Source of the DNA: Clostridiales bacterium
GTDB taxonomy: Bacteria; Bacillota; Clostridia; Christensenellales; Borkfalkiaceae
Assembly (NCBI GenBank): GCA_015069625.1
Contig: SVIE01000003.1
Location: 1 to 58,784, forward strand
Direction of reading: 5' to 3'
Length of the DNA: 58,784 nt
The notes beneath the pieces were generated by a model. It did not search any database, had not been told where the DNA came from, and saw only the letters and a list, made by a program, of their open reading frames with translations. Made by a program: the position numbers and the translations under genes. Position 1 is the first letter of the stretch. Each line of letters opens with the position of its first letter. Positions 15,948-25,487 of this stretch are shown here, piece after piece.

Positions 15948-18900
15948 ATGACGAAAATGACAATCGACGGCAATACCGCCGCCAGCCACGTTGCTTATGC
16001 GTTCAGCGAAGTAGCGGCAATCTATCCTATCACGCCTTCATCACCTATGGCAGAAGTTGCTGACGAATGGTCTGCAAACGGTAGGGTTAATATGTTCGGA
16101 CAGACGCTTCGTCTTGCCGAAATGCAATCTGAAGCAGGTGCAGCAGGTGCTGTTCACGGCTCCCTTATGGCAGGTGCGCTTACAACCACTTATACTGCTT
16201 CTCAGGGCTTACTTTTAATGATTCCAAACATGTACAAAATCGCAGGCGAACTTCTTCCTACGGTTTTCCACGTTAGTGCGAGAGCACTTGCCGCACACGC
16301 ACTTAATATTTTCGGCGACCATGCAGACGTTATGGCTTGCCGTCAAACAGGTTTTGCAATGATTGCTAGTAACTCAGTTCAAGAAGTTATGGACTTAGCA
16401 CTCGTTTCTCACCTTTCTACGCTTAAAGCAAAAGTTCCTTTCCTTCACTTCTTCGACGGATTTAGAACTAGCCACGAAGTTAGCAAGATTGACGCTATCG
16501 ACTACGACGAAATGAAAACGCTTGTTGATATGGCGGATATCGAAGATTTCAGAAAGAGAGCGTTAAACCCTGAACACCCTGTTCAAAAAGGTACTGCTCA
16601 AAACGCAGACATCTACTTCCAAAACAGAGAAACGGCTAACAAATATTACAATGCAACCCCTGCTATCGTTCAAGAAATGATGGACAAGGTTTCTGCACTC
16701 ACAGGTAGAAGTTACCACCTTTTCGATTACGTTGGTGCTCCCGACGCAGAAAATATCGTTATCTTAATGGGTAGTGGTGCAGACGCTGTTGAAGAAACTA
16801 TCAACAAGATGAACGCAGAAGGTCATAAAGTTGGTCTTTTGAAAGTTCGTCTTTACAGACCTTTCGCTATCGACGCTTTTGTTAACGCTATTCCAAAGTC
16901 AGTTAAGAAAATTGCCGTACTTGACAGAACCAAAGAAGCAGGCTCACTCGGTGAACCATTATACCTTGACGTTTGCTCTGCTCTCTTAGAAAAGGGCATG
17001 ACGGATATTAAAGTTGTTGGTGGTAGATACGGTCTTGGTAGCAAAGAATTCAACCCGTCAATGATTTATGCCGTTTATAAAAACCTTGAACAAGAAAATC
17101 CAAAGAACCATTTCACCGTTGGTATCTATGACGATTTAACTAACACTTCACTTGATTTCTCAACACAATACAACGCTGCCCCAGAAGGAACGATTAGTTG
17201 TAAGTTCTACGGCTTAGGTTCTGACGGAACGGTTGGTGCAAATAAAAACTCTATTAAGATTATCGGCGACCATACCGATATGTACGCACAGGGTTACTTC
17301 TTCTATGATTCTAAGAAGTCTGGCGGTATCACCGTTTCACACTTACGTTTCGGTAAAACGCCTATTCAGTCTTCTTACCTTATTGATGCGGCAGACTTTA
17401 TCGCTTGCCACAACCCTTCATACGTAACAAGATACGACATGGTTTCCGACTTAAAGGAAAACGGAAAGTTCTTGCTTAACGCTCCTTGGACGACGGTTGA
17501 AGAATTAGATAAAAATCTTCCCGCTTCAGTTAAGAACGCACTTGCTAAAAAGAACGCTGAACTTTACGTTATCGACGCTATTTCTATCGCTGGTAAGTTA
17601 GGGCTTGGCGGAAGAACGAACACTATTTTACAATCTGCTTTCTTCCTTATCAACGATTCTATAATGCCTTACGCTGATGCGGTTGAATTCATGAAGAAGA
17701 TGGCTTACAAATCTTTCGCTAAGAAAGGGGACGCTATCGTTCAAATGAACTATAACGCTATTGAATCTGCAAACGGAAATCTCGTTAAGATTGAAATTCC
17801 TGCTTCGTGGGCAACTACAACCGACGGTGCTCCTATGGCAGAAGTTGCAGATAACGAATACTTCAAAAATATCGTTCATCCTATCCTTGCATTAAAGGGT
17901 GATAAACTTCCTTCTTCTGCATTTAATCCTGACGGCGCTGTTCCAACGGGTACAACCAAGTTCGAAAAACGTGGCGTTGCAGTTAAAATTCCTAAGTGGG
18001 ATGCAGAAAAATGTATTCAATGTAATCAATGTGCGTTCGTTTGTCCGCACGCTTGTATCCGCCCAGCACTCGTTGCTAGCGACGCTACTCGCCCAGAATC
18101 TTTCACCACTAAGGCTTGCAACAGTCCTAAGATGAAAGGCTTTGAATTTAGAATGCAAGTTTCACCGCTCGATTGTATGGGTTGCGGTGTTTGTGCAGAC
18201 ATTTGTCCTTCTAAAGAAAAGGCTCTCACAATGGTTCCGCTTGCTTCTTTAGTTGAAGAAGAAAAGGTTAACTACGAATTTAGTGAAAACTTACCTGAAG
18301 TTGATACTTCAGTTGCATTTAATAAAAAGACGGTTATCGGTAGCCAATACTGCAAACCATTATTTGAATTCTCAGGCGCATGCGCAGGCTGTGGTGAAAC
18401 GCCTTACGTTAAAGTTGTTACGCAACTTTTCGGCGACAGAATGGTTGTTGCAAACGCAACGGGATGTTCTTCTATCTACGGCGGTTCTGCTCCTACTTGT
18501 CCTTACACCACGAACAAAGAAGGCAAAGGTCCTGCTTGGGCAAACAGCTTGTTCGAAGACAACGCAGAATTTGGTTTCGGTATGAACCTTGCTTACGGTC
18601 AACGTCGCTGTGCACTTGCAGAAAAGATTGCTAAACTCGTTGAAAAAGCACCAGACGGTGAACTTAAAGACGCTGCAAACGACTGGATTGCTAACAGAAA
18701 GAGCGCAGAAGGTTCTAAGACGGCTTCCGCAAGACTTATTTCTGCTCTTGAAGCATGTGACGGTTGTGGTTGCCCAGGTGACGCTCTCGTTAAAGAAATC
18801 TTAAAAGATAAAGACTGCATGGTTAAAAAATCTATTTGGATTTTCGGTGGCGACGGTTGGGCTTACGATATCGGTTACGGTGGACTTGACCACGTTCTCG

Positions 18901-19472
18901 CTATGGGTGAAGACGTTAATATTCTCGTTCTCGACACCGAAGTTTACTCTAACACGGGTGGACAATCTTCTAAGGCTACTCCTACCGGTTCAGTTGCTAA
19001 GTTTGCCGCTGCAGGTAAGAGAGTTAAGAAGAAAGACCTTGGTATGATGGCAATTAGTTATGGTTACGTTTACGTTGCTCAATGTGCTATGGGCGCAAAC
19101 AAACAACAACTCTTAAACGCTTTAACCGAAGCAGAAAGTTACGACGGACCTTCACTTATCATCTGCTACGCTCCATGTATCAACCACGGTATTAACATGA
19201 GCAAATCTCAAGATGAACAGAAAAAGGCTGTTGACTGTGGTTACTGGCAACTTTACAGATACAACCCAACGCTTGAAGAACAGGGCAAAAACCCATTCAC
19301 GCTTGACAGTAAAGAACCTACCGCAGATTATAAGACCTTCTTACTTGGTGAAACGAGATATGCTTCTCTTATGAAAGCTCGTCCTGAAACGGCTGAAAAG
19401 CTTTTCGAAAAGACGGAAAAAGATAGCAAGACTCGTTTAGACAACTACAAACGTCTTGCTAAAAACGACTAA
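15948..19472 (+). CDS. nifJ: Pyruvate:ferredoxin (flavodoxin) oxidoreductase
   Basis: 1174 residues, the single-chain homodimeric form, fully intact. It oxidises pyruvate with CoA to acetyl-CoA and CO2 and reduces ferredoxin in the cytosol. Visible domains: N-terminal thiamine-pyrophosphate/substrate domain with AYPITPSSPMAE-type motif (VAAIYPITPSSPMAEVADEW region), two 4Fe-4S clusters (CIQCNQCAFVCPHAC near 688 and CMGCGVCADICPS near 743), and the C-terminal TPP domain with CAGCGETPY (about 814) and GDGWAYDIGYGGLDH (about 967). Codon use is rich in C-ending codons, consistent with high expression. It marks an anaerobic fermentative metabolism. Confidence 0.97.
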   Translation: MTKMTIDGNTAASHVAYAFSEVAAIYPITPSSPMAEVADEWSANGRVNMFGQTLRLAEMQSEAGAAGAVHGSLMAGALTTTYTASQGLLLMIPNMYKIAGELLPTVFHVSARALAAHALNIFGDHADVMACRQTGFAMIASNSVQEVMDLALVSHLSTLKAKVPFLHFFDGFRTSHEVSKIDAIDYDEMKTLVDMADIEDFRKRALNPEHPVQKGTAQNADIYFQNRETANKYYNATPAIVQEMMDKVSALTGRSYHLFDYVGAPDAENIVILMGSGADAVEETINKMNAEGHKVGLLKVRLYRPFAIDAFVNAIPKSVKKIAVLDRTKEAGSLGEPLYLDVCSALLEKGMTDIKVVGGRYGLGSKEFNPSMIYAVYKNLEQENPKNHFTVGIYDDLTNTSLDFSTQYNAAPEGTISCKFYGLGSDGTVGANKNSIKIIGDHTDMYAQGYFFYDSKKSGGITVSHLRFGKTPIQSSYLIDAADFIACHNPSYVTRYDMVSDLKENGKFLLNAPWTTVEELDKNLPASVKNALAKKNAELYVIDAISIAGKLGLGGRTNTILQSAFFLINDSIMPYADAVEFMKKMAYKSFAKKGDAIVQMNYNAIESANGNLVKIEIPASWATTTDGAPMAEVADNEYFKNIVHPILALKGDKLPSSAFNPDGAVPTGTTKFEKRGVAVKIPKWDAEKCIQCNQCAFVCPHACIRPALVASDATRPESFTTKACNSPKMKGFEFRMQVSPLDCMGCGVCADICPSKEKALTMVPLASLVEEEKVNYEFSENLPEVDTSVAFNKKTVIGSQYCKPLFEFSGACAGCGETPYVKVVTQLFGDRMVVANATGCSSIYGGSAPTCPYTTNKEGKGPAWANSLFEDNAEFGFGMNLAYGQRRCALAEKIAKLVEKAPDGELKDAANDWIANRKSAEGSKTASARLISALEACDGCGCPGDALVKEILKDKDCMVKKSIWIFGGDGWAYDIGYGGLDHVLAMGEDVNILVLDTEVYSNTGGQSSKATPTGSVAKFAAAGKRVKKKDLGMMAISYGYVYVAQCAMGANKQQLLNALTEAESYDGPSLIICYAPCINHGINMSKSQDEQKKAVDCGYWQLYRYNPTLEEQGKNPFTLDSKEPTADYKTFLLGETRYASLMKARPETAEKLFEKTEKDSKTRLDNYKRLAKND

Positions 19473-19486
19473 TTTATAGATTAGTT

Positions 19487-19520
19487 AAGGGCAGTTCCAA
19501 ACGGAATTGCCCTTTTTTAT
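19487..19520 (+). terminator. PFOR terminator
   Basis: Stem AAGGGCAGTTCC / GGAATTGCCCTT followed by T6. Confidence 0.85.
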
Positions 19521-19574
19521 TTCGGTTTATTTAATATATCTATTAACTTTTATTATAAAACCCCTTCTTTTTGC

Positions 19575-19603
19575 TTTACAACTTTACAAAAATAAAGTAT
19601 AAT
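19575..19603 (+). promoter_or_regulatory. Promoter of the amino-acid ABC transporter operon
   Basis: TTTACA (19575-19580), 17-bp spacer, TATAAT (19598-19603). Confidence 0.75.
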
Positions 19604-19610
19604 ATAAATG

Positions 19611-19626
19611 CTTTACTAAAGTAAAG
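19611..19626 (+). promoter_or_regulatory. Candidate operator overlapping the transcription start
   Basis: Inverted repeat CTTTACT-AA-AGTAAAG sits just after the -10 box, where a repressor would block initiation. The half-site CTTTAC also occurs twice in the promoter. The regulator is unknown. Confidence 0.5.
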
Positions 19627-19661
19627 TGATAAAGTGAAAAATATTTTTTAGGAGAAATATT

Positions 19662-20444
19662 ATGAAAAAGATCGCAACACTCATTATGACTGCACTTTTG
19701 CTTCTCACGTCCGTATTTGTATTTACCGCTTGCGGAAACGGAAACGAATCTGCTATTACTGACGGCAAACTTACCGTTGGTTACACCATCTATGCACCAA
19801 TGAACTATTTTGACGAAGACAACAACAATGAATTCGTTGGTTTTGACACCGAACTTGCAAAAGCTTTCTGCGAAGAAATCGGCGTTGAAGTTGAATTTAA
19901 GGAAATTAACTGGGACAACAAGTTTATCGACCTTGAATCAAAGGCTATCGACTGTATTTGGAACGGTATGACTATTACCGAAGAAGCTAAAGAAAAGACG
20001 GCTGTTTCAGACGCTTACCTTGAAAACAAACAAGTTGTTGTTTGCAGAGCAGCAGACGTCTTCAAATATACCACGAAACAATCTATCCTTAATGCTACAA
20101 GCGTTGCTTTCGAAGGTGGTTCTGCAGGTGAAAAAGCCGCTGTTGCAGTTGGCGTTCCAGAAGCAAAACAAAACAAAGCTACCGCACAAAGAGATACCCT
20201 TTTAGAAGTTAAAACAAGCGCTTCTGATATCGCTATTATCGACCTTACCATGGCTAAGGTTTTAGTTGGACCTGGAACAAGCTATTCTGACCTTGTTTAT
20301 ATTGACGTTGGTTTTGAGATCGAAGAATTCGGCGTTGCTTTCAGAAAGAGTGATGCTGGCCTTGCAAAAGCATTTGATTTGTTCGTTAAGATGAGCAAAC
20401 AAGATTTATCTTTCGCTGCTCTTCAACTTAAATACTTCTCTTAA
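19662..20444 (+). CDS. Amino-acid ABC transporter, substrate-binding lipoprotein
   Basis: 260 residues. Signal peptide with lipobox VFTAC followed by a bacterial solute-binding family 3 domain: LTVGYTIYAPMNYFDEDN, FVGFDTELAKAFCEEIGVEVEF and DCIWNGMTITEEA are typical for polar amino-acid binding proteins. It is anchored on the outer membrane face and delivers substrate to the permease encoded next. Operon of three genes with spacings of 2 and 3 bases. Exact substrate not determinable. Confidence 0.92.
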   Translation: MKKIATLIMTALLLLTSVFVFTACGNGNESAITDGKLTVGYTIYAPMNYFDEDNNNEFVGFDTELAKAFCEEIGVEVEFKEINWDNKFIDLESKAIDCIWNGMTITEEAKEKTAVSDAYLENKQVVVCRAADVFKYTTKQSILNATSVAFEGGSAGEKAAVAVGVPEAKQNKATAQRDTLLEVKTSASDIAIIDLTMAKVLVGPGTSYSDLVYIDVGFEIEEFGVAFRKSDAGLAKAFDLFVKMSKQDLSFAALQLKYFS

Positions 20445-20446
20445 TT

Positions 20447-21088
20447 ATGTTTTTAGAAGTTACACTTGACTTATTACAAGGGTTTGGAACCACTTGTTTA
20501 ATATTCATTTTGACGTTAGTCCTAGCACTTCCGCTAGGGCTTATCGTCGCTTTCGGGGCAATGAGTAGCTTTAAGCCACTTAAAATCGTGGTTAAAACTA
20601 TCATTTGGATTATCCGTGGCACTCCGTTAATGTTACAAGTTATGCTTGTTTATTACGGCCCTGCTTTAATGTTTAATATCCCTGTTACCGAAAGATTTAT
20701 TGCCGTGATTATTGCGTTCGTTATTAACTACGCTTGCTATTTTGCGGAAATTTACCGTGGCGGTATTGAATCTATCACAAAAGGTCAATACGAAGCGGGA
20801 AAAGTTTTAGGCATGACTAAATCCCAAATCTTTTTCAGAGTTATTTTGGTTCAAGTTATTAAAAGAATTATTCCACCTATGAGCAACGAAATTATAACCC
20901 TTGTTAAAGACACTTCTTTGGCGCGTGTTATTATGCTTGCCGAAATCCTTAAAAACGCACAGGATTGGGCGGCAAAAGGCTTTATTTGGCCTGTTTTCTA
21001 CACGGGTGTTTTCTATCTTTTATTTGTTGGTCTGCTTACTATTATCTTCAACCGCATTGAGAAAAAACTTTCTTATTTTAAGGTGTAA
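20447..21088 (+). CDS. Amino-acid ABC transporter permease
   Basis: 213 residues, HisM/GlnP type with about five membrane helices. The conserved family segments IIWIIRGTPLMLQVMLVYYG and EIYRGGIESITKGQYEAGKV (the EAA coupling loop for the ATPase) are present. Start two bases after the preceding stop; translation is probably coupled. Confidence 0.93.
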   Translation: MFLEVTLDLLQGFGTTCLIFILTLVLALPLGLIVAFGAMSSFKPLKIVVKTIIWIIRGTPLMLQVMLVYYGPALMFNIPVTERFIAVIIAFVINYACYFAEIYRGGIESITKGQYEAGKVLGMTKSQIFFRVILVQVIKRIIPPMSNEIITLVKDTSLARVIMLAEILKNAQDWAAKGFIWPVFYTGVFYLLFVGLLTIIFNRIEKKLSYFKV

Positions 21089-21091
21089 ATT

Positions 21092-21970
21092 ATGGCTTTT
21101 TTAGAGATTTGTAATTATGATAAAACGTTTAAGGACGGATTTCACGTTCTTAACGATATAAATTTTACGCTTGAAAAGGGGGAAGTTTTATCTATTATCG
21201 GTTCTTCTGGTAGTGGAAAAACCACCCTTCTTAGAAGCCTTAATTTTCTTATCCCCGTTGATAATGGAAAAATGATGCTTGACGGTGAAGTTTTATTTGA
21301 TAGCGCAAGTAATGAAAAAGTAACGGAAAAGACGCTTAGAGATAAACGCTTAAACTTCGGGCTTGTTTTCCAGTCTTTTAACCTTTTCCCACAATATTCG
21401 GTTATCGGCAATATTATGCTTGCCCCTTCTCTTATATTAAAGGAAAAAATTAAGACGTATAAAGCACAATTAAAGGCGGATAAAACACTTTCTAAATCTG
21501 AAAGAAAAGCACTTCTTTCTTCGTTTAAGGTTGCCGAAAAAGCGAAGATAGAAACTGATGCGTTAGAATTACTTAAAACGGTTGATTTACTAAACAAAAA
21601 AGACGCATATCCTTGCGATCTTTCAGGCGGACAATGTCAACGTGTGGCAATTGCTAGGGCACTTGCTATGAAACCAAAGGTTTTATGCTTTGACGAACCT
21701 ACTTCCGCACTTGACCCAGAACTAACAGGCGAAGTTTTACGTGTTATTCGTTCACTTAAAGGTGAAGATAGAACAATGATTATAGTTACACACGAAATGG
21801 GCTTTGCTAAAAACGTTTCTGATAAAGTTTTATTTATGAGCGACGGTTTGATTGAAGAATTTGGCTCTGCCGAAGAAATTTTCGACAATCCAAAGTCAGA
21901 AAAACTCAAAAACTTCTTATCTAGCGTTTCAAATAAAGACGGGGATACAACTCAACCTGTTAATGAATAA
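21092..21970 (+). CDS. Amino-acid ABC transporter ATPase with helical insertion
   Basis: 292 residues against about 240 usual. Walker A GSSGSGKTT, Q-loop LVFQSFNLFPQYSV, signature DLSGGQCQRVAIARALA, Walker B VLCFDEPTSALDPE. Between the Q-loop and the signature there is a charged, probably helical insertion of 30-40 residues (about 118-160; KEKIKTYKAQLKADKTLSKS). It lies in the helical subdomain that touches the permease. It energises import with the two preceding genes. Confidence 0.92.
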   Translation: MAFLEICNYDKTFKDGFHVLNDINFTLEKGEVLSIIGSSGSGKTTLLRSLNFLIPVDNGKMMLDGEVLFDSASNEKVTEKTLRDKRLNFGLVFQSFNLFPQYSVIGNIMLAPSLILKEKIKTYKAQLKADKTLSKSERKALLSSFKVAEKAKIETDALELLKTVDLLNKKDAYPCDLSGGQCQRVAIARALAMKPKVLCFDEPTSALDPELTGEVLRVIRSLKGEDRTMIIVTHEMGFAKNVSDKVLFMSDGLIEEFGSAEEIFDNPKSEKLKNFLSSVSNKDGDTTQPVNE

Positions 21971-21993
21971 AAATTTAAGGAAAAAGATAAATA

Positions 21994-22020
21994 AAAAGCA
22001 CCGAATTTTCGGTGCTTTTT
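21994..22020 (+). terminator. Terminator of the amino-acid transporter operon
   Basis: Stem AAAAAGCACCGAA / TTCGGTGCTTTTT immediately downstream of the ATPase gene. Confidence 0.85.
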
Positions 22021-22125
22021 GAGTTTTATTAGTGCTTTATTTTTGGTTCCTTTTTGGTGAAAGTATAAACTCTGTACCCTTGATCCTTTTTTGAATTTAC
22101 TTTATGCTCCGCTTGGCCTTATTGC

Positions 22126-24771
22126 TTAATCGGATGCTTTTTCTTTTGCTATTCTTTCAGTCTCTTTAGCCTCAATATCGGCTTGTGAAATATGTTTTTC
22201 TACGTCTAAAGATAATACTTTTTGTATATACGCTTTCTTTCCCGCACGGGAAAGTTTTTCTTCTTTATTTAAAAATACTAAAGTTAATGTATCTTTATCC
22301 TTTGTTTTGTAAATCATCTTTAAATATGAAGAAAACGCACTCTTTGCTATCTTACATTTTTTAGAAACGGTAAGTTTTTTTAGTTGTGTACAAAGTACTA
22401 GCGCCTCTCTTCTTATCGTCTTTAAGTGTTTTGCTTTTACCACTTCTAAATTCGTACAGTTTATAAACGTGCCGTAAGAAATTTCGTTTACGTATTTTAA
22501 ATCAATAGTTTTAAGCGAACTGCAGTTTCTAAAAGTGTTTTCTTCTAAACAACCAAAAGACTCACCAAATCTTTCATGTAAAATAACTTCCTTTAAGCTT
22601 GTACAATTATAAAAAGCTTCCTTTAAAACATACTTTACCCCTCTTTGCGAAAAATCCACTTTTTCAAGATTTTTACAATTTCTAAACGCATACCGGCGTA
22701 CATTTAAATCTTTACTACTTTTATCTAAAACTATTTCTTTTACTTCGTTGTTGCCCTGAAAAGCATTGCTATCTAAACTCGTAATATACGAAGGAATACT
22801 CATTTTAGGAGAAAACTTTTTTACTTTTACTAAAGTGATTTCGTCATGCCACTTATTACCTGTATCGGCTGTTTCGTAAATTTCTTCGTAACTATCAACG
22901 CTTTTTGCGGTGCTATTTTCCCCACCTAATTTTTTAATTAACTCATATTTTTTGGCTTGTTTTTCTTCTTCTGCTTTCTTTACTTTCCGTGCCTGTTCTT
23001 CCTTCACCTTTTTAGTTACGGCATCAACGTTAAATTCGTCAAAATATTCCTGCGCGGTGTATTGATTATTTATCCTTAATTCGCTAGGACAGCCTTCAAA
23101 AGCATCAATGTTATCAACTGCAACAGGTTTTCTAGTTGGCAATAATATGGTTTTAAGGTTTATACAACCTTTAAAAGTTTCAGGTTCTATTTTGGTAATT
23201 TTTGATTTAGATAAATCTACCTTTTCAAGATTTACACAACCGCTAAACGCCCCCTTGACGATAGTGTGTATTTGATTTCCACCGATTATTTCTTTAACCG
23301 TCGCATCGTTTAAAAAGGCAGACGGCATTATTATTCTTATATCTTTTGGAAGTTGGTGCTTTTCCTTTTTTGTGATAATGCCGAGTAAAGCAATTTTATT
23401 TTCTGCTAATTTATAATCATTGTTTTGTTGCTCTATCGTTTCGCTAGTTTGATTTACAGTTTCTTGTGGTGTGGAAATTGGCGTACTTATTTTTTTTCCT
23501 TTTTTTGCTTCCCTATTTTCTTTGTTTGCTTGTAGTTGCAATTTTAATCTTTGTCTAAAGGTTAAATTTTCACCATATTCATCGCCGTAATCGTGCCCTA
23601 CCGGTGCAATCGATTCTTCAACAACAGGACTAACTGGCGGTTTACTTTGTTTTTCACGTTCTAAACGAGCTTCAACAAGTTCTCTTACAGATGAAGATCC
23701 GCCTGTGCTTACCGCACCACTTCCGTCGTTTAACCTTCCACTATACGTGCGATATTCCGTACGATAATTTTTAGTAGGTTGTTTAGTTAAACCTAAGGTT
23801 TCAAAAACAAACACTTCTCCGTTATCGTAATACTTTTCGCCGTCAACAAGTTCGCCACTTGAAAATTTACCTTTTATAAGAATTGCAAAAGTTTTTGATA
23901 TTTCATACCTTTTGCCATTTCTTCTAATTGATACTGAAACTAAACTCCCCCTTTCAAATTCAGCGTAAACACCATTTCCAGAACGATTTCCGTCCACGAA
24001 TCCGCCCATATAAATATTTCCGCTTTTATAAATTTTACAAAAATTACCGTTTAATGGAATAGTATCTACTCTTGAGCCCCAGTCCCCTTCTTCAATAGAA
24101 AGCCCTGTGCCGTTATTCTTAAACACCTTAACGCCTGTAAAATTATACGCAAGGTTCATTCCGTTCATTTTATTGTGATAGCCTAATTCTATCGTGCCAT
24201 ATGCCTTATCGTGAACCCACGCACCATAACCAAAATAATGTTTAAGGTTATCCGTAACTTCACCGTGAAAAGTGCCTCTTTTATATTCAAAACTTGTTCT
24301 TGGATATCTATAATATTGACCGCTTAACTCTCCGTTTACAAAATTTCCACCATAAAAAGCACCGTCGTTAAAACCAAGGTCTTCGCCAAGATAACCTTTT
24401 CCGTTAGGTACGCCGTTAGCAAAGTTTCCGTAATAAATATACGAACCGTTTTTGCTAATTAATTTACCGTGTCCGCTCCTTACGTCGTTAGAATAATCGC
24501 CTATATAATATTTGTTATTATAGCTATCGCCATTAGGTGATTTTTCGGTAACGACGCACTTGCCGTTTTTTAATCCGTTAACAAAATTGCCAACTTCATA
24601 TCCATTTGCCGTGCTTTTTGCACCCTGCCCTGTTTGACAGTTGCTAACCCACTCACCAAGGTAAACGTTTCCGTTATGATATATCATTCTGCCGTAACCA
24701 TCTGCTTTTCCATTAGCAATTTCACCGATATATCTGCCTTCATTAAACTCTACAATACCTATTTCTCTCAT
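22126..24771 (-). CDS. MORN-repeat and BspA-type leucine-rich-repeat fusion protein
   Basis: 881 residues. Residues 1-330 hold about ten MORN-like repeats (GRYIGEIANGKADGYGRMIY, YYGNFANGVPNGKGYLG and similar). A low-complexity linker (about 365-470) is rich in Gln, Glu and Pro. Residues 470-840 are BspA-like LRR_5 repeats (PSAFLNDATVKEIIGGN, GAFSGCVNLEKVDLS, AFYNCTSLKEVIL, TFRNCSSLKTIDL). The C-terminus is a charged helix. No signal peptide or anchor is visible, so it is probably cytoplasmic or exported without a classical signal. MORN and BspA repeats are both common, but I am not aware of a characterised protein joining them. Possible scaffold or adhesion role. Confidence 0.8.
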   Translation of the reverse strand: MREIGIVEFNEGRYIGEIANGKADGYGRMIYHNGNVYLGEWVSNCQTGQGAKSTANGYEVGNFVNGLKNGKCVVTEKSPNGDSYNNKYYIGDYSNDVRSGHGKLISKNGSYIYYGNFANGVPNGKGYLGEDLGFNDGAFYGGNFVNGELSGQYYRYPRTSFEYKRGTFHGEVTDNLKHYFGYGAWVHDKAYGTIELGYHNKMNGMNLAYNFTGVKVFKNNGTGLSIEEGDWGSRVDTIPLNGNFCKIYKSGNIYMGGFVDGNRSGNGVYAEFERGSLVSVSIRRNGKRYEISKTFAILIKGKFSSGELVDGEKYYDNGEVFVFETLGLTKQPTKNYRTEYRTYSGRLNDGSGAVSTGGSSSVRELVEARLEREKQSKPPVSPVVEESIAPVGHDYGDEYGENLTFRQRLKLQLQANKENREAKKGKKISTPISTPQETVNQTSETIEQQNNDYKLAENKIALLGIITKKEKHQLPKDIRIIMPSAFLNDATVKEIIGGNQIHTIVKGAFSGCVNLEKVDLSKSKITKIEPETFKGCINLKTILLPTRKPVAVDNIDAFEGCPSELRINNQYTAQEYFDEFNVDAVTKKVKEEQARKVKKAEEEKQAKKYELIKKLGGENSTAKSVDSYEEIYETADTGNKWHDEITLVKVKKFSPKMSIPSYITSLDSNAFQGNNEVKEIVLDKSSKDLNVRRYAFRNCKNLEKVDFSQRGVKYVLKEAFYNCTSLKEVILHERFGESFGCLEENTFRNCSSLKTIDLKYVNEISYGTFINCTNLEVVKAKHLKTIRREALVLCTQLKKLTVSKKCKIAKSAFSSYLKMIYKTKDKDTLTLVFLNKEEKLSRAGKKAYIQKVLSLDVEKHISQADIEAKETERIAKEKASD

Positions 24772-24786
24772 ATTTTCTCCTGTTTT

Positions 24787-24822
24787 TTAAAAAAATCCAC
24801 AATTTATTAAAGTGGATTTTTT
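24787..24822 (-). terminator. rsmG terminator overlapping its last codons
   Basis: Stem AAAAATCCAC / GTGGATTTTT; on the minus strand it begins within the last codons of rsmG and ends in a T-run before the MORN gene. Confidence 0.75.
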
Positions 24823-25487
24823 CTTTCTTTTCCGTTACCACGTGGGTATTTTTTGTCCGTATTTTTTATCTTTTTAACTGAAATTAACGTTCTTTTTGCA
24901 TCATTTAAGGTGTATTCTTTAATTTCTTCGATTTTTCCACCCAAAATTTTAATTGCATTTTCCGCTTCTTTTGTTTCTTCTATTCCATCACCCTTAAACG
25001 CAACGAAATATCCCCCAACTTTAACAAACGGCATGCAATATTCTGATAAAGTATTCATTCTAGCAACGGCACGTGCGGTACAAACGTCAAAATTTTCCCT
25101 ATATTTTTCGTCTTTTGCTAAATCTTCCGCTCTACCGTTTATAACCGTTACGTTATTTAAGTTAAGTTCTTTTACAACCGCTTTTAAAAACTCACACTTT
25201 TTACCGGTTGCTTCAACAAGCGTTACACTTAAATCTTCTTTTTCTATTTTTAATGGAATAGCAGGAAATCCACCGCCAGACCCTATATCTATAAGCGTTT
25301 TTCCGTCTATTTTATCCACACCTAAAATACTATCAATAAAGTGTTTTTCATAAACTTCTTCTCTTTCTGTGATAGCGGTTATATTAAACATTTGATTATA
25401 TTTAATCAAAATATCATAATATTTATTAAATTTTTCGATTTTTTCTTCTGTTAAAGTTAAATTATACTTTTCTAATAACGTTTTCAT
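24807..25487 (-). CDS. rsmG: 16S rRNA (guanine(527)-N7)-methyltransferase
   Basis: 226 residues. RsmG methylates G527 of 16S rRNA using S-adenosylmethionine. Recognised by NLTAI-type MFNITAITEREEVYEKHFIDS and the SAM-binding loop LIDIGSGGGFPAIPLKI. Usually found downstream of mnmG near oriC; here mnmE and mnmG are absent and the gene is divergent from dnaN. Confidence 0.95.
   Translation of the reverse strand: MKTLLEKYNLTLTEEKIEKFNKYYDILIKYNQMFNITAITEREEVYEKHFIDSILGVDKIDGKTLIDIGSGGGFPAIPLKIEKEDLSVTLVEATGKKCEFLKAVVKELNLNNVTVINGRAEDLAKDEKYRENFDVCTARAVARMNTLSEYCMPFVKVGGYFVAFKGDGIEETKEAENAIKILGGKIEEIKEYTLNDAKRTLISVKKIKNTDKKYPRGNGKERKNPL

Noticed and set aside
15948..19472. Many antisense and shifted frames within PFOR
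   Set aside because: Shadows of a strongly biased, highly expressed gene.
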